From contig JAMSLZ010000001.1 of assembly GCA_026027325.1 (NCBI GenBank), positions 1 through 64,000 on the forward strand: a DNA stretch of 64,000 nucleotides, written 5' to 3'. Below the pieces are notes generated by a model. The model saw nothing but the letters and a program-made list of their open reading frames with translations, ran no database searches and was not told the DNA's origin. Each line of letters begins with the position of its first letter. Within the stretch, counting starts at the first letter, position 1. Position numbers and translations under genes: made by a program. Of the stretch, positions 1-10,826 are shown in pieces. Source of the DNA: Actinomucor elegans. Its lineage: Eukaryota; Mucoromycota; Mucoromycetes; Mucorales; Mucoraceae.

Positions 1-1647
1 TCTTGAGCGATAATTTTGGAATATAGAAAGTATACGGCCATTCATCAGCAGACTTCAATCGGGCATCACTCAATTCATCTTCATTGGGCTTATATCGAGT
101 TTTTCCTTGCTGCATTGTACTCTTTACCCATGTCGACTGTCAGCATATTGAATACGTGTGAGCGATACCTTGTCCGAGAAGATGCATTTCGTCTAAACCA
201 AAAAAAGTAGCGCCAGTAAAACTGGGAAGTATTGCAAATGGTGTTGCAGACTTGATACTGTAGCTCTATGAGTAAAAAGAAAAAGAAATGTTAAAAACTT
301 GTAAAGATTAATGCTGATTATAGTACTTACATTCGCTGCATCTGGGGAAATGAAATCGTTTCTGCTTCTGATCTCATTGTCGATCGTTAAAAAACAATTA
401 TGATAATCATGACGTTCAGCTTGGACACGACAAATACGGCAACCAAACGTAGCCATATGACCAATATGATTTGCAAGCTCAGCTGCAGCAGGAAGATCAC
501 CAGTAGCCATCACCAAGTTGACTTTAGCTTGACAAACAATTACACCATCCTTTTGTACAAGCATGCCTTTGGTAGACAGAGCATGAAACTCATCAATAAT
601 AGGCTTTAAAAGGTATGCATGTACTTTGGGTAGTTTGGACCTGGCAAGATCGCCAATTGAAGCATGTATTCGTCTTGGTAGCGGTATTCTGGGGAATGTT
701 CATATTCAAGAGATGGATGATTGTTAACTTGTCCCCTTTATGATTCTTGCTAGTACAGAAACCATCGACAAAAAGAACCATTGCGACATCATCTTCACCG
801 GAAACAGAATGCTATTATCCTTAAAGTACTTGTATGCTGCACCATCAAAGTAATCTTTATATTCACCGTCAGTTGATTTATAGTTGTAGCGGTATTTCAT
901 CAAGTCTCTTGTCTTTGCATTCGCAAGCATTTGAGCGACTTGTTCACCAATAGGAAGCATCTTCATAGAGCGACGAGGTTTACCATGATCATCAAAGCGA
1001 TTTTCTTTACAAGCAGGGTTTTTACATTGAATAGTCTCTATATCTTCCTTTTCAAACAGCATGCAACCATTGACGCAGACATCATGAAAATGACATTGAA
1101 TATTGGTTTTTGCTTTAAGAGTACGATCCAAGGTATCAGGGAACATGAGAGTGGATGGTAGGTAACCTATATATAATGGGAATAAAAGCTGATAAGTACT
1201 TTTTTTTTAACTCTATTTGAATAGATACATACCCAATCCATCGGTTTTACGGCTCTCTTCATTGTTTTTGATTATGGTACGCATTAGATAGACAAGTTCT
1301 CTTTGAGCCTCTCGAGGAATACCATACGTGTCGCAAATATCTCTCAATTGGATGCTATTTAATTCCGTATTGGTGAAAAGGTTTTGATCCGAGGATTTGA
1401 CGTTGTAAGCAATTGGAGTAGGCTCTATTTCAAACAAGGTATATTGTTAAATTAAAAGCTTTAGTAATATATCTGTTAACTCACCTTGGACAGGAATGCT
1501 AGCTTCTTGCGTTTGGACGACCCTTTGTTTTCTATGATCACGATTATGGCTATAGTGATTACTCCTAGCTTTAACAGTTTTGAATGGCCTCAAACAAGTA
1601 GCGCAAGTATATTTATATGGTGTAGCAGAAGAGGAAACTTTGCCCAT
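1..1647 (-). pseudogene. CACTA Tnp2-family transposase, partial, two frameshifts
   Basis: This matches the 5' two thirds of the intact gene in CACTA-3 (19133-22104). Exons by comparison: 1647-1485, 1424-1233, 1167-331 and 265 to the window edge, each bounded by GT..AG. Exon 1 encodes a CxxC...H..H zinc-finger-like segment; exon 3 encodes the transposase core with the VDGF and GDLPAAAEL motifs. Compared with CACTA-3 it lacks one T in the TTTT run near 800 and one C in the CCCCC run near 695, so exon 3 is 837 nt instead of 839. The frame breaks between the segments ending near 724 and beginning near 564. Both changes are single-base homopolymer losses, so they may be assembly errors rather than real decay. 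The last exons lie beyond the window. Confidence 0.85.
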
Positions 1648-2052
1648 TTAAAGATAAGTAAAAACAAGTAAATATATCGAATTAATGAATAGCGGTTTTG
1701 TTGTTTAGAAAAAGCAGGTCTTAAATACGTTTGCTTGGTCTACAATTGACAGAGTTCTCAATGGTAATTCATTGTTTTAGGCTGTTGAATCCTTTGAACT
1801 AATCAGCTTTTCATATTACTCAGCCTTCCAGATTATTCAGATATCGAATACATTTTAATGGATCCTTATGATTTCTAATCAAGCTAATTCCTTTCCAAGT
1901 CAGTCATACCTGTCAGTAAGCTTACTTTCCAGAAAGCTCTTTGGACATTAGTAAGGATTACTAATGGATAAATGGTAAAGTACGCTTATAAAACAGTTAA
2001 ATAGCTCAAATCATTCAATCACTTTTCTTTATAATATATTTACTTTATAGCT
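1648..2052. promoter_or_regulatory. Divergent promoter region of CACTA-1
   Basis: This 405-bp gap lies between the start codons of the divergent transposase (minus) and accessory (plus) genes. A TATAAAA box at 1987-1993 lies about 60 bp before the accessory ATG. A perfect palindrome with 9-bp arms (CATTAGTAA and TTACTAATG around GGA) lies at 1946-1966 and is identical in CACTA-3. Its role as a protein-binding site is inferred. Confidence 0.5.
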
Positions 2053-3135
2053 ATGTCAAACAACAACAACAATAATTGGAGCGTCTACTTTGAGAAGATT
2101 GAACAAGAAATCTTAATCAACCGTCGTTTAATTCAAGATTTGATCCAAATATTAGCACCTCTATTTCCTCGAGAAGCTTCGAGGGTTTCATCTAACGAAG
2201 AAATTGAACAAGCACTTGACGATGGTACAATCATATCTGAAGCATGTTACTACATTCAGTTTTATTAACCTCTTAGCTTGTCATATATAGCTGAACGAGA
2301 AGCAATTGCAAATGCTTTGAATCCTAATTTACGTAGTAAACGGTCAATCCCAAAAGTGCTAGAAGAAGCAAAAGTGCGTTATCAACAAAAGGCAACCAAG
2401 ACAAATGTCACCCCTTCTGCACCATTAAGGTTATATGCCCTCTTGAAACACCTCAAGTATATAAAAGGCCAACAAAATGAACTGACCGATGATGATGTTC
2501 AACCGCAATACAATACGTTGAAATACTTGGCAAGAGATGTCTTGAAAGACATGGAAAGGGCAAATATAAATATTGTTGGTAAAACTTGGAGTGAAATTGG
2601 CGAAGAGGATACCAGCATTCAAGAACGTTATGCTTTGCTTTTAGAGAAACGTGCTTTAGATGTGGGCTTGCATCTGCATCTCTGTGTAGAGATGTGGGCT
2701 GCCAAGTTACTTTTATCTGAAGCACTCAAAAACAAGAAGACTGTACGTACCAGAAGTAATTCTGCTGAAGAAGGTGAAAGTCAACAAAATCAAGAATCTG
2801 TTGAAGACAATGAGATTGAATCGTTCTTCAGGTTAGATGCTTTTTTATTTCTGTTTTTATATCTTTATTAATATGCTTGTTATGCAAATAGTGTGGATAA
2901 TCAGCATATCCTTGTTGATCGTCTAGCTACTTCTGTTGCTCCAGTTGGTCTTGCATCTCCAATTGCTAGCTTGTTGGATCTACATTCTGCTCGCTCATCA
3001 ACGAAAAGAAAAGCCATTACGGTTCAACCTGACGTTGGTGAAGATGAGGAGGCTGGATCTGACAATCGTTCCAAAGAAGCGGATTCCAATAAGCGTAAAC
3101 CACGCTCTAAGAAAAATACAAAAAAAACGAAATAA
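2053..3135 (+). CDS. CACTA accessory protein, 3 exons, 318 aa
   Basis: Exons 2053-2224, 2291-2831 and 2892-3135 join in frame (957 nt, 318 aa plus stop). The introns start GTACAA and GTTAGA and end ATATATAG and CAAATAG. I do not recognise a named domain. The N terminus is Asn-rich with a predicted helical stretch, the middle is helical and Lys/Glu-rich, and the C terminus is strongly basic (KRKPRSKKNTKKTK), which suggests nuclear localisation or DNA binding. A homologue with the same exon layout sits in CACTA-2 (9300-10445) and an almost identical one in CACTA-3, always head-to-head with the transposase. By analogy with plant CACTA elements, which encode a second protein that binds subterminal repeats, it may be a TnpA-like factor; that role is inference. 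No frame break is visible. Confidence 0.75.
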
Positions 3136-4439
3136 ATATAGACGTTTTTTTATTGGTTTAAGTAGCTGACGTAGCATTTTTCTGCGGCTTTTCAGTATTA
3201 AGAAAAACTTTTTTACACCAATCTTGAGTTTCTTTCTTTTTTTTCGTTTGCTAAATTGGCACATTAAACGTAAGGTTTCTTGACATTTGTCACTCTTATT
3301 GCGCACAACACTTTAACTGAAGCTTCTGTATAATAGGAATTAACCTCAATGTCAGCTTGTAATTGTGTTTTTTTTTCCAAGCTTTCGAATATTTCCCTCG
3401 TTCTTAATGTCGTAATTATCTATAAATACGTCGTCATTCATACTGCTTATATTCTTATACTGACTTGTATTCTTAAATACTTATACCACTTCAGTAATAC
3501 TTATAGCCAGTAATGCCATATAGCTTTTGAACCTTTACTATTAGTTTTAAAGCTAATAACCATTAAGTAAGTGCAATGATTACTAATCCATTAATTTCTT
3601 TGTATATTAATCTAATACTGTTATAATAGATTTAGTTGTGTATATATACAAGACGAAGACTATTAAAACTGTAGCCCAGTGAATTATAATTGATTGTGTC
3701 TGATATAGTGTTGGTAAGTCTGTAGCAATAGCGAGTTTCATTCAAGAATCTAATCATTACTTACTTTAGGAAAAGATGATTAAAATATGCTATTATACAA
3801 GCGTGGGCCATTCTTCTAAAGGTTAGTTCAAATATACTCTTAAAATATTGTTTCATCAACGATAACTGACATTATTTATACAGTTATTTGCTTAATTCAT
3901 TTACCTGTTACTTGCCAGTGGGACATAAATTCTTTTATACTTGTATGACAATAAGGTAAGTTAAATACTGTTCGTGTGTGATAGAAAGCTGGTTATTGTA
4001 TATTCAGCTATTGAAGGCTAGTGTGTATTAGAGTAATATCTGTTGAAGTTATATATTATATAAATAAAAAAAATAGCAATTAAATTATTATCTGAATAAC
4101 CAAAATGACTATAATATTATTAGTAGTGTATTGTGAATATATGATAGAAAACTAATAATAATATTGATTATAAATCATCAATATGGAGGGATTAATCCAT
4201 ACTATTATTGACTGGAAACCACTACTATTATACAATTTACCCATAATAATATTGAAGGAAAACCCTTAATATTATAGTATTTACCCATAATATTATCGAA
4301 TAAGAGTCACTAATATTATCAACCGCCGAAAAAAACACTGCCTAGAAATTGACAATAATTATTAGCAGAACTATAGTCGATTTTACCCCTAATATTATCA
4401 ACTTTTGGGCAAAAAACCGACAATATTTTCGCCATAGTG
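3136..4439. repeat. CACTA-1 noncoding arm with AT-rich subterminal repeats
   Basis: No gene is visible. From about 4110 to the end the sequence repeats variants of TAATATTAT, often as TTTACCCATAATATTAT or TACCCCTAATATTATC, in both orientations. This is the clustered subterminal repeat array expected for transposase or accessory-protein binding in CACTA elements. The same array, inverted, starts CACTA-3 at 16342. Confidence 0.6.
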
Positions 4440-5148
4440 TGATGCACAACTACTTCTTGGTTCATCACCACTATCCTGTTGTTGCTTTTCTGGATATTAA
4501 GGCTGCCTATGACACTGTTGATCGATGTGTGATCTGGAATGCTCTTGAGAATTCATCTCTGCCTCGGCCTCTCCTTGGTCTGCTGGTCAATCTATTTGAT
4601 GATGTATCCATCTCCGTGTTGATTGCCAACCACATCTCTTCCTCTTTCTCTCCTGCCACTGGTGTACTCCAAGGTTCGGTGTTGAGTCCTCACTTGTATT
4701 CTTTGTACATCAACTCCTTGCCTGAGCTCCTTCGGTCTGAAGCTTCAGATACTACTGCTGTAGTGTCTCCTCCTGGATCTGCTGAGGCTGTGGCCATTAA
4801 CTGTCTTCTGTTTGCCGACGATGTGGCAATCTTTGGCTCCAAACATGAGGTGCAAAATATGTTGAACTTAGCTGCTGATCATTCAAGAGTACTGGGCTAT
4901 CGTTGGAACCCTACCAAGTGTGCTGTCCTGAACGCTCCTTCTGTGACCTCCTCTACGTCTACCAACTTTAGACTGAGTCTCTATGATGTTCCTCTGCCTG
5001 CAGTGAACGAGTTCACGTATCTTGGTATGCCATTCAACAAGAAAGGTCTTGATGGTCCGGGTATCCTGGCTAAACGGTCTGGTGGTGCAGTCAAAACCAT
5101 GGCTCTACTGAATTCGGTTGGTGTCAACCGTAATGGTTTCTCTCTCTT
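4440..5148 (+). pseudogene. LINE-1 ORF2 fragment: reverse transcriptase core
   Basis: This encodes the RT palm of the LINE ORF2: FLDIKAAYD (motif A), GVLQGSVLSP (motif B) and FADD (motif C, catalytic Asp pair), then the start of the thumb, ending in NRNGFSLL. It is nearly identical to LINE-2 28502-29210. The left edge abuts CACTA-1 and the right edge abuts DCT-A at a CTT target duplication (5146-5148). The frame is intact inside the fragment, so the reading frame was lost through insertion, not through point decay. Confidence 0.9.
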
Positions 5149-5546
5149 GAGCAACGTTAAAAATAAAAAAAAATAAAAATTAGTTTTTAAATTAAATAGT
5201 GTTTTTTGTAATTATATTTTTTTTTGTTTAACACTTTTTATTGTAATTTTTGAAAGTTTGGTAATTAACGTAAAAATAAGAAATTGCAATAATTATGCAA
5301 AACTTATAAAGATTAAACTTTTATATTACTTTTCAATACAATTAAACTTTTTTTTTCATAATATTTCACACCAGATCGAAACCCTGTTGTGCGACAATTT
5401 TTTTCTTTTAAAATTGATTAAAAAGCACGTCGTAAGTTTTTTAGCAACTTACAACTTGATAAATAAAGAAAACTATATAATTTTAATTTAATAATATAAA
5501 AATAATTATAATATATATTAATTATTAATGGTATGTAATGTAGCTC
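5149..5546 (+). repeat. DCT-A left terminal direct repeat (398 bp)
   Basis: Starts GAGCAACGTT and ends GTAGCTC. It is almost identical to 7181-7581, differing only in homopolymer and short AT-repeat lengths. The repeat has its own short inverted ends (GAGCAAC / GTAGCTC). The inner side continues TTATAT. Confidence 0.9.
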
Positions 5547-5730
5547 TTATATAAAAATTGCTCTTTGTTTTTGATTCATAGTATCAATTTTTATTTTATT
5601 TTTTGCCAAATGTTTGAATGTTTAATATTAAAATAATTATAATTATAATCATTTCTGTAACATTAATTCAAACTCAATTACTTTTTTCTAAAAAATTGAA
5701 TTATTATATAAATAAAAATAAGAACATCTT

Positions 5731-7180
5731 ATGACAATTGAAATAGAGGAACTATTAGAAAATGAATATGAAGAGATTAAACAAATTATTGGAAATTTTT
5801 AGATAATACATATAAATCTAATATTGAAAAACAATATCATAGAAGTAAAATAGGAAATTTTATTAACATTCAAAATATAAAAAAAGAATTATATGAACTA
5901 TTAGGTGCAATTCCTATATTTGTATTTTTAACAGAAATTTGTAGTAAAATTAAAATGCCATCACCAGTATATAATGTAGAAAAAGGAATTTTGATTTTAA
6001 AATTATTAGTAGATGGTTGTTCCATTAATGATATGAAAATTTATGATGAGAATGATTCTTTTTATAGAATTTATAAATCTGTTTTTATTGATAATATAGA
6101 TTTTTTAGAAAATTGGGTTAATAATACGATGTTTTATTGTTTTAGCAACAGCATTACTAGATTATTATATAGTAAATTATACAATCCTAAAAATTTTGAA
6201 CATTGTACATTACTTTTAGATGGAAGACATAATAGAATAGTAATTGAAGATATTGATTTAAATAAAAAAGATTTATATTCTTATAAATTAAAGAAAAATG
6301 CATTAAACACCCAATTTATTATAGATTCAGCAGGATATATCATCTATGTTTCAGAATCATTACCATGTAAATTTAATAATGACGATAATATGTTTATTAA
6401 TAATATAAATTTAATGAAATTTTTTAAACTGACAGATTGTTTATGCTATGATGGATTATATGAAAATGTATTAGATGAAATTTTAAAAAAATATAATAAT
6501 GTAGGATTACATATTACAGAAAATAACTTTTGTTTTCCAATAAAAAAGAAAAAAATATTGATTTAGATGTTGATGAATTAAATTTTAATAAACAATTAGG
6601 ATCATATAGAAGTACCATTGAAACTTTTTTTGCAAAATTTTCAAATATATTCAAAAGATTTAGCTACAAAGCCAATGCAAGAATTACAAAAGAAAAAACA
6701 TATAACATTCAGATTAAATTAGCATTAGTTTTATTTAATATCAAAAACTTTGTAGAAAAAAATAATATAGAAGAAAAATCTTATTATAAACTATGGATGG
6801 AAAAAGATTTTGATTTTTTTGATACTATTAAGGATTTTAATATCGAAACTAAATCAATAAAGGCGGTATATAAAAAAGAAAATATAATGAATATGAAAAG
6901 TTTACAGGATGATCTTCTAAATAAACTTTTATCTGATAATAATTTTAAAATCAGCTTAACTAAAAATAAAATGCAAATTGATAATGATGATAATAATACT
7001 AGTACTGATAAAAATGTATATGAGATACAATATATAATACAACATAGAAAAATAAATAATGAATATGAATATGAGGTAAAATGGAGAAATTATAAAAAAC
7101 AAGTAAACAGTTGGATTAAAGAAAGTGACTTTCAAACAAAAGATATTCTAAAGAATTATTGGGATTCTATCAATGTCTAA
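5731..7180 (+). pseudogene. DCT-A transposase: Harbinger/IS5-like DDE domain plus C-terminal chromodomain
   Basis: Three adjoining frames make one protein of about 480 aa: 5731 to about 5800, about 5801-6550, and about 6551-7180. The frame changes fall in a T run (about 5796-5800) and an A run (6541-6556); one extra base in each restores continuity with DCT-B. Catalytic candidates: Asp in LLLDGRH (6219), Asp in CYDGLYEN (6450) and Glu in YRSTIETFF (6620). The YSYKLKKNALNTQ and RSTIET contexts resemble the DDE_Tnp_4 pattern of PIF/Harbinger and IS5 transposases. The last 60 residues form a chromodomain (VYEIQYII...EYEVKW...SWIKESDF). The stop codon at 7178-7180 directly abuts the right repeat. 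The superfamily placement is by motif recognition only. Confidence 0.75.
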
Positions 7181-7581
7181 GAGCAACGTTAAAAATAAAA
7201 AAAATAAAAATTAGTTTTTAAATTAAATAGTGTTTTTTGTAATTATATTTTTTTTTGTTTAACACTTTTTTATTGTAATTTTTGAAAGTTTGGTAATTAA
7301 CGTAAAAATAAGAAATTGCAATAATTATGCAAAACTTATAAAGATTAAACTTTTATATTACTTTTCAATACAATTAAACTTTTTTTTTTCATAATATTTC
7401 ACACCAGATCGAAACCCTGTTGTGCGACAATTTTTTTCTTTTAAAATTGATTAAAAAGCACGTCGTAAGTTTTTTAGCAACTTACAACTTGATAAATAAA
7501 GAAAACTATATAATTTTAATTTAATAATATAAAAATAATTATAATATATATATTAATTATTAATGGTATGTAATGTAGCTC
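7181..7581 (+). repeat. DCT-A right terminal direct repeat (401 bp)
   Basis: This is a direct copy of 5149-5546, starting GAGCAACGTT right after the transposase stop codon and ending GTAGCTC before the CTT duplication at 7582-7584. Confidence 0.9.
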
Positions 7582-7930
7582 CTTGCTCTGTTCTCGGTTA
7601 TATACTACCTTCATTCGGCCCAAGTTTGAGTACGGTCTTGCTATATCTAGGCTCTCTGCTGCTGACTTTACTGCTTTGGATAACCTTCAGAACCGGTTAG
7701 TTGGTATGTTTGTTGGCTCCCGATGGTTCAATGTCACGAAGCACATCACTTGTATCCCTTCCATGAAGCATCGATACAATGTCCTGGTTACCAAGTATGC
7801 CCTACGGTCGCAATGGCTTCCGGATGATTGCTTGATATCATTGCTGAACTCTTCTCGAGACAATTCTCCTTCTGGTCTTGGCTACACTCGATTGAACAAG
7901 CTCCTATACCTCAATCCTATGCATATGGCA
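7582..7930 (+). pseudogene. LINE-1 ORF2 fragment: thumb/linker
   Basis: After the duplicated CTT, the LINE-1 ORF2 frame resumes (CSRLYTTFIRPKFEYG...) and continues to LYLNPMHMA, where CACTA-2 begins. It matches LINE-2 near 29211-29556 almost perfectly. The final GCA (7928-7930) is repeated after CACTA-2. Confidence 0.9.
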
Positions 7931-8185
7931 CACTATGGCGAAAAAATTGGCTGCTAATATGCCAAAATGGGCAGGTAAACTGCCAATTTTTACTTATAAT
8001 GCCTTGGCTGTTTTAATGCAGTAAAAAATTTTCAAATAGCCAATAAAGGCATATTAATAGCCAAGGAAACTGGCAGAAAATATGCCAATAAGAGCATATT
8101 AGTAGCCAAGGAAACTGGCAGAAAATATGCCATTATGGGCATATTAGTAGCCAATACTCTCATTTTCAGTCTGCCAAATGGTACC
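7931..8185. repeat. CACTA-2 left subterminal repeats
   Basis: This stretch holds many copies of GCCAA/TTGGC, often as AATATGCCAAT or GGCATATTAGTAGCCAA, in both orientations. The same motif array, inverted, fills 14466-14680. It is the probable binding-site array of the element's own proteins. Confidence 0.65.
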
Positions 8186-9299
8186 ATTAATGAATTGAAA
8201 TATACGTATATACGTTTATGAAAATAATTATATTTTAATAATAATATTGATTTTATTACTTTTTCTTTCATTAGATCAAATAGTATAGTATAAAATATAT
8301 AGTATAAAGCATATATAAAGGTAAAATATACCTGCTATATAGTAATATATATCCAGGAAAAATATCAACATAGCAATCAACTTACCGTTACCAGTCCTTT
8401 AATAAACGCACAAGAGTAGTCATTCATACAGAAAAATAAAAGACAAAGTGACAAAAGCAACTAAACACCGGTTATATTAGTCATTATTATGAAGGATAAC
8501 TTATAAATCTTTGATAAAACTAACCTTAAACCAATCAAACGAACAAATTACTCAATCATCTACTGCTACAACTATTCAAAAAGGAAGATGGTTAGACTAA
8601 TAAAGCCTAAAGTATATACTTTAACAATGTAGTAATACATACCTGTGGAGCTTGCGTCGCATAGCAACGCGTACGTAATATACTACGCGACAATAGTACA
8701 TTTAGAAAATAACAAGGCAAAGTTGATCCTATATATGTAAAAGAAAGAAAGAAAGAAAATAACAATGAGTAATTCAGCGAGCAATGAATTGTAAAAAGAA
8801 ACATACCAAAGTCAAACAAATGCAGCCTCTAAAAAAGAAAACACGTTAGAAAACAATAATGTTCGTCATTCTAAAACATGAAAACAATACCTTAAGCAAA
8901 TATATCAAGAAATGAAGTATGCTGAGCCTAGGTAGCCATAAATACAGAAAAAGAGACAGAGCTAAGAAGAACTACTACTAAAAAATAAAGCTAACCATTA
9001 GAAACAATACAATTCTATCAAAAATGAATAATATACACTTAAAAAAAAAAGAAAGCATACACACCAAAGCGTCGTAAAAGGGGGCCTTTACTGAAAGAAA
9101 AGACAAAAGACAAATATATGCTGCTGCTTTTTAGGTAGGCTATCGAGTTCATTAGTATACTTGTTTAAATAAAAGAAATGAAAAGAAATAAAAAAGTGAA
9201 AACATGACGAAAAAACTACAACACTCAAAGGCTAAAATGGACGCGTCATTGGCATTCAGCCAATTAAAAAGGACTAAAGTAGACTTTTATTGTTTTCTT
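8186..9299 (-). other. CACTA-2 stretch without ORF; possible mini-exon transcript
   Basis: No long reading frame is present. On the minus strand, pyrimidine-rich tracts ending in AG alternate with short segments that end at GT-type donors: candidate exons 9090-9065, 8977-8891, 8828-8807, 8728-8643 and 8571-8525, followed by GTGTGT, GTATTG, GTATGT, GTATGT and GTTAGT. This could be a spliced noncoding or 3'-UTR transcript downstream of the accessory gene. AT-rich DNA throws up such signals by chance, so the call is tentative. Confidence 0.25.
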
Positions 9300-10445
9300 T
9301 TAACTAGATCTGGAAGCAGCTTTGCCTTTCTTTTGGCGTGAAATTTGAGGCGATTCAACTTCTTCGTCATCATCGCTAAAAACAGTGCGCTCTTCTTCAC
9401 TATCAACAGCCATCATACGTTTTCTTCCTTTAGCAGGGCGAGAAGAGTAATTGGATGCTGATGCAGCTAATTCTCGAATACGAGCAGCAGAATTACTGCA
9501 ATCGCCAGCAAAAGGAGATTCTCGTACTTGAACCGCAGAAGCAAAGCAATGCTGATTTAACACACTGTTTATATATATAAAAAAAATATGTGAATAAAAG
9601 GCTGTTGAGCAATAAATTGCAAATGTCCCATACCTGAACTCAGATTCATTTTCTAAATCAATAGAAACATCACTTCTTTCAGCTTCGTTGTGATAAAATA
9701 CATTACCTGTTAAACCAGAGGCAGACATAGAAGCGGTAGAGATGGAAGCTTTACTCTTTAAACCGTTGTTCTTGTTTTTCAATACTGCAGTAATCAAAAG
9801 CTTTGCACCCCACATTTCTTTGCATAAATGCAAATCGATATGATTCTCATCCAAAGCCTTCTTTTCCAAGATAAGACAATAGCGTTCTTGAATGCTAGTA
9901 TCAATTTTGGCGATATCTTTAAACGACATACCGTCAACGTATTCACTAGTCTTTTTCAATTCCTTAATCATTGTCTGCACGACATCTCTTGCTGTCATGC
10001 GCAACTGATTATACAGATCATTGACCTCCACGTCAGTTACGGTTGTGTTCCGCTTTCGTTCTTCCAGTAGCCTGACAAGAGATTTGAGACGTTTGGCAGC
10101 GTGAGGAGTGGCATTCTTCTTGGTAGGAATAAAGCCTTCCTTTGCTTCCTCAGGTACCTTTTCAATGCATCTTCTGCTTCTCAAATTGGGATTAGCGACA
10201 TTGGCAATCGCTTCATTTCTCGCTGTATAGAAGTGTTAATTACAGTATCAACCAAAAGCATCAAAAATGAATATACCTTGGACGAGAGCTTGTTCCATTT
10301 GTTCACTTGAAGATTGTGCTACTCTTTCGCTTGGAAAGACAGGAGCCAAGATATGGATCAAATCTTGAAGCATTTGGCGGGTGCCCAGAATATCTTGTTG
10401 CATCTTAGCGAGCGCTTGCATAATAGCATCGTTGTTGTTAGGCAT
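9300..10445 (-). CDS. CACTA-2 accessory protein, 3 exons, 340 aa
   Basis: Minus-strand exons 10445-10277, 10222-9634 and 9564-9300 join in frame (1023 nt, 340 aa plus stop). The introns begin GTATAT and GTATGG and end in ACAG. It is homologous to the accessory proteins at 2053-3135 and 17645-18727, with both introns at the same positions. Shared features are the N-terminal helix with LQDLI-ILAP-FP, the block around TSIQERY-LLEK-ALD and LHLC-EMW-AKLL, and a basic tail (GRKRMM, RQKKGKAASRSS). The tail also has an acidic Ser/Glu/Asp patch. I do not recognise a known domain. The conserved divergent position beside the transposase suggests a factor needed for transposition. The frame is intact. 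Confidence 0.75.
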
Positions 10446-10826
10446 TGTTTAAATAAAATAAGACTTTTTAGAATAAAAGAGAACATATAATAATACATAT
10501 GTCAAGATATATATATATATATAGAACTGTACTTCACCTTCATAAAACTAGTACGTCATAGTATTTTGATCGACCCTTTTGAGGAGATAACCTATTGTTA
10601 TAAGTGTCTAAAAGAATAGAACCTACTAATTCAAGTTACAAAGACAATGTGCTATATGTTTTGATCGATACTTTTGAGGAAATAGTGTTGTTGGAAGCAT
10701 CCCAAAGAATAAAATATAGTCATAGAAGTTGTGAATTCAATGTCATAAGAAAAAATATAAAAGGTTATCCATATATCACATATAATACCTTTTAATTATT
10801 ATCCATATAAACATACATACTTCAAA
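10446..10826. promoter_or_regulatory. CACTA-2 divergent promoter with a 55-bp imperfect duplication
   Basis: This 381-bp gap lies between the two divergent start codons. It contains an (AT)n tract near 10508-10521 and a direct duplication with period about 95 bp: TTTTGATCGACCCTTTTGAG at 10564 and TTTTGATCGATACTTTTGAG at 10659, each followed some 30 bp later by AAAGAATA. The spacing suggests repeated operator-like sites for a shared regulator (inference). Confidence 0.45.

Larger units (their letters stand above)
1..4439 (-). mobile_element. CACTA-1, CACTA (CMC) DNA transposon, left end outside window
   Basis: The right terminus reads ...CGCCATAGTG at 4430-4439, the inverted form of the CACTATGGCG terminus seen at 7931 and 16342. 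The whole segment is the near-identical reverse complement of 16342-20780 (CACTA-3): a position p here matches about 20780 minus p. It carries a Tnp2-type transposase on the minus strand and a divergent accessory gene on the plus strand. It interrupts LINE-1 ORF2, which resumes at 4440 with TGATGCACAA. The left end and the TSD cannot be checked because they lie outside the window. Confidence 0.9.
5149..7581 (+). mobile_element. DCT-A: DDE-chromodomain transposon with LTR-like direct repeats
   Basis: The element is very AT-rich and sits inside LINE-1 ORF2. Removing it plus one CTT (5146-5148 and 7582-7584) restores the LINE sequence exactly. It begins GAGCAACGTTA and ends TAATGTAGCTC, an imperfect inverted pair. 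It has terminal direct repeats at 5149-5546 and 7181-7581 and one transposase reading region between them. The repeats are not followed by any RT or integrase, so this is not a retrotransposon. Confidence 0.85.

Noticed and set aside
5149..7581. Reading DCT-A as an LTR retrotransposon
   Set aside because: The terminal direct repeats suggest it, but the ends are GAG...CTC rather than TG...CA, the duplication is 3 bp, and the coding region is a DDE transposase with no RT, RNase H or integrase zinc finger.
10508..10521. (AT)n microsatellite before the CACTA-2 genes
   Set aside because: Too short and common in such AT-rich DNA to report as a separate element.
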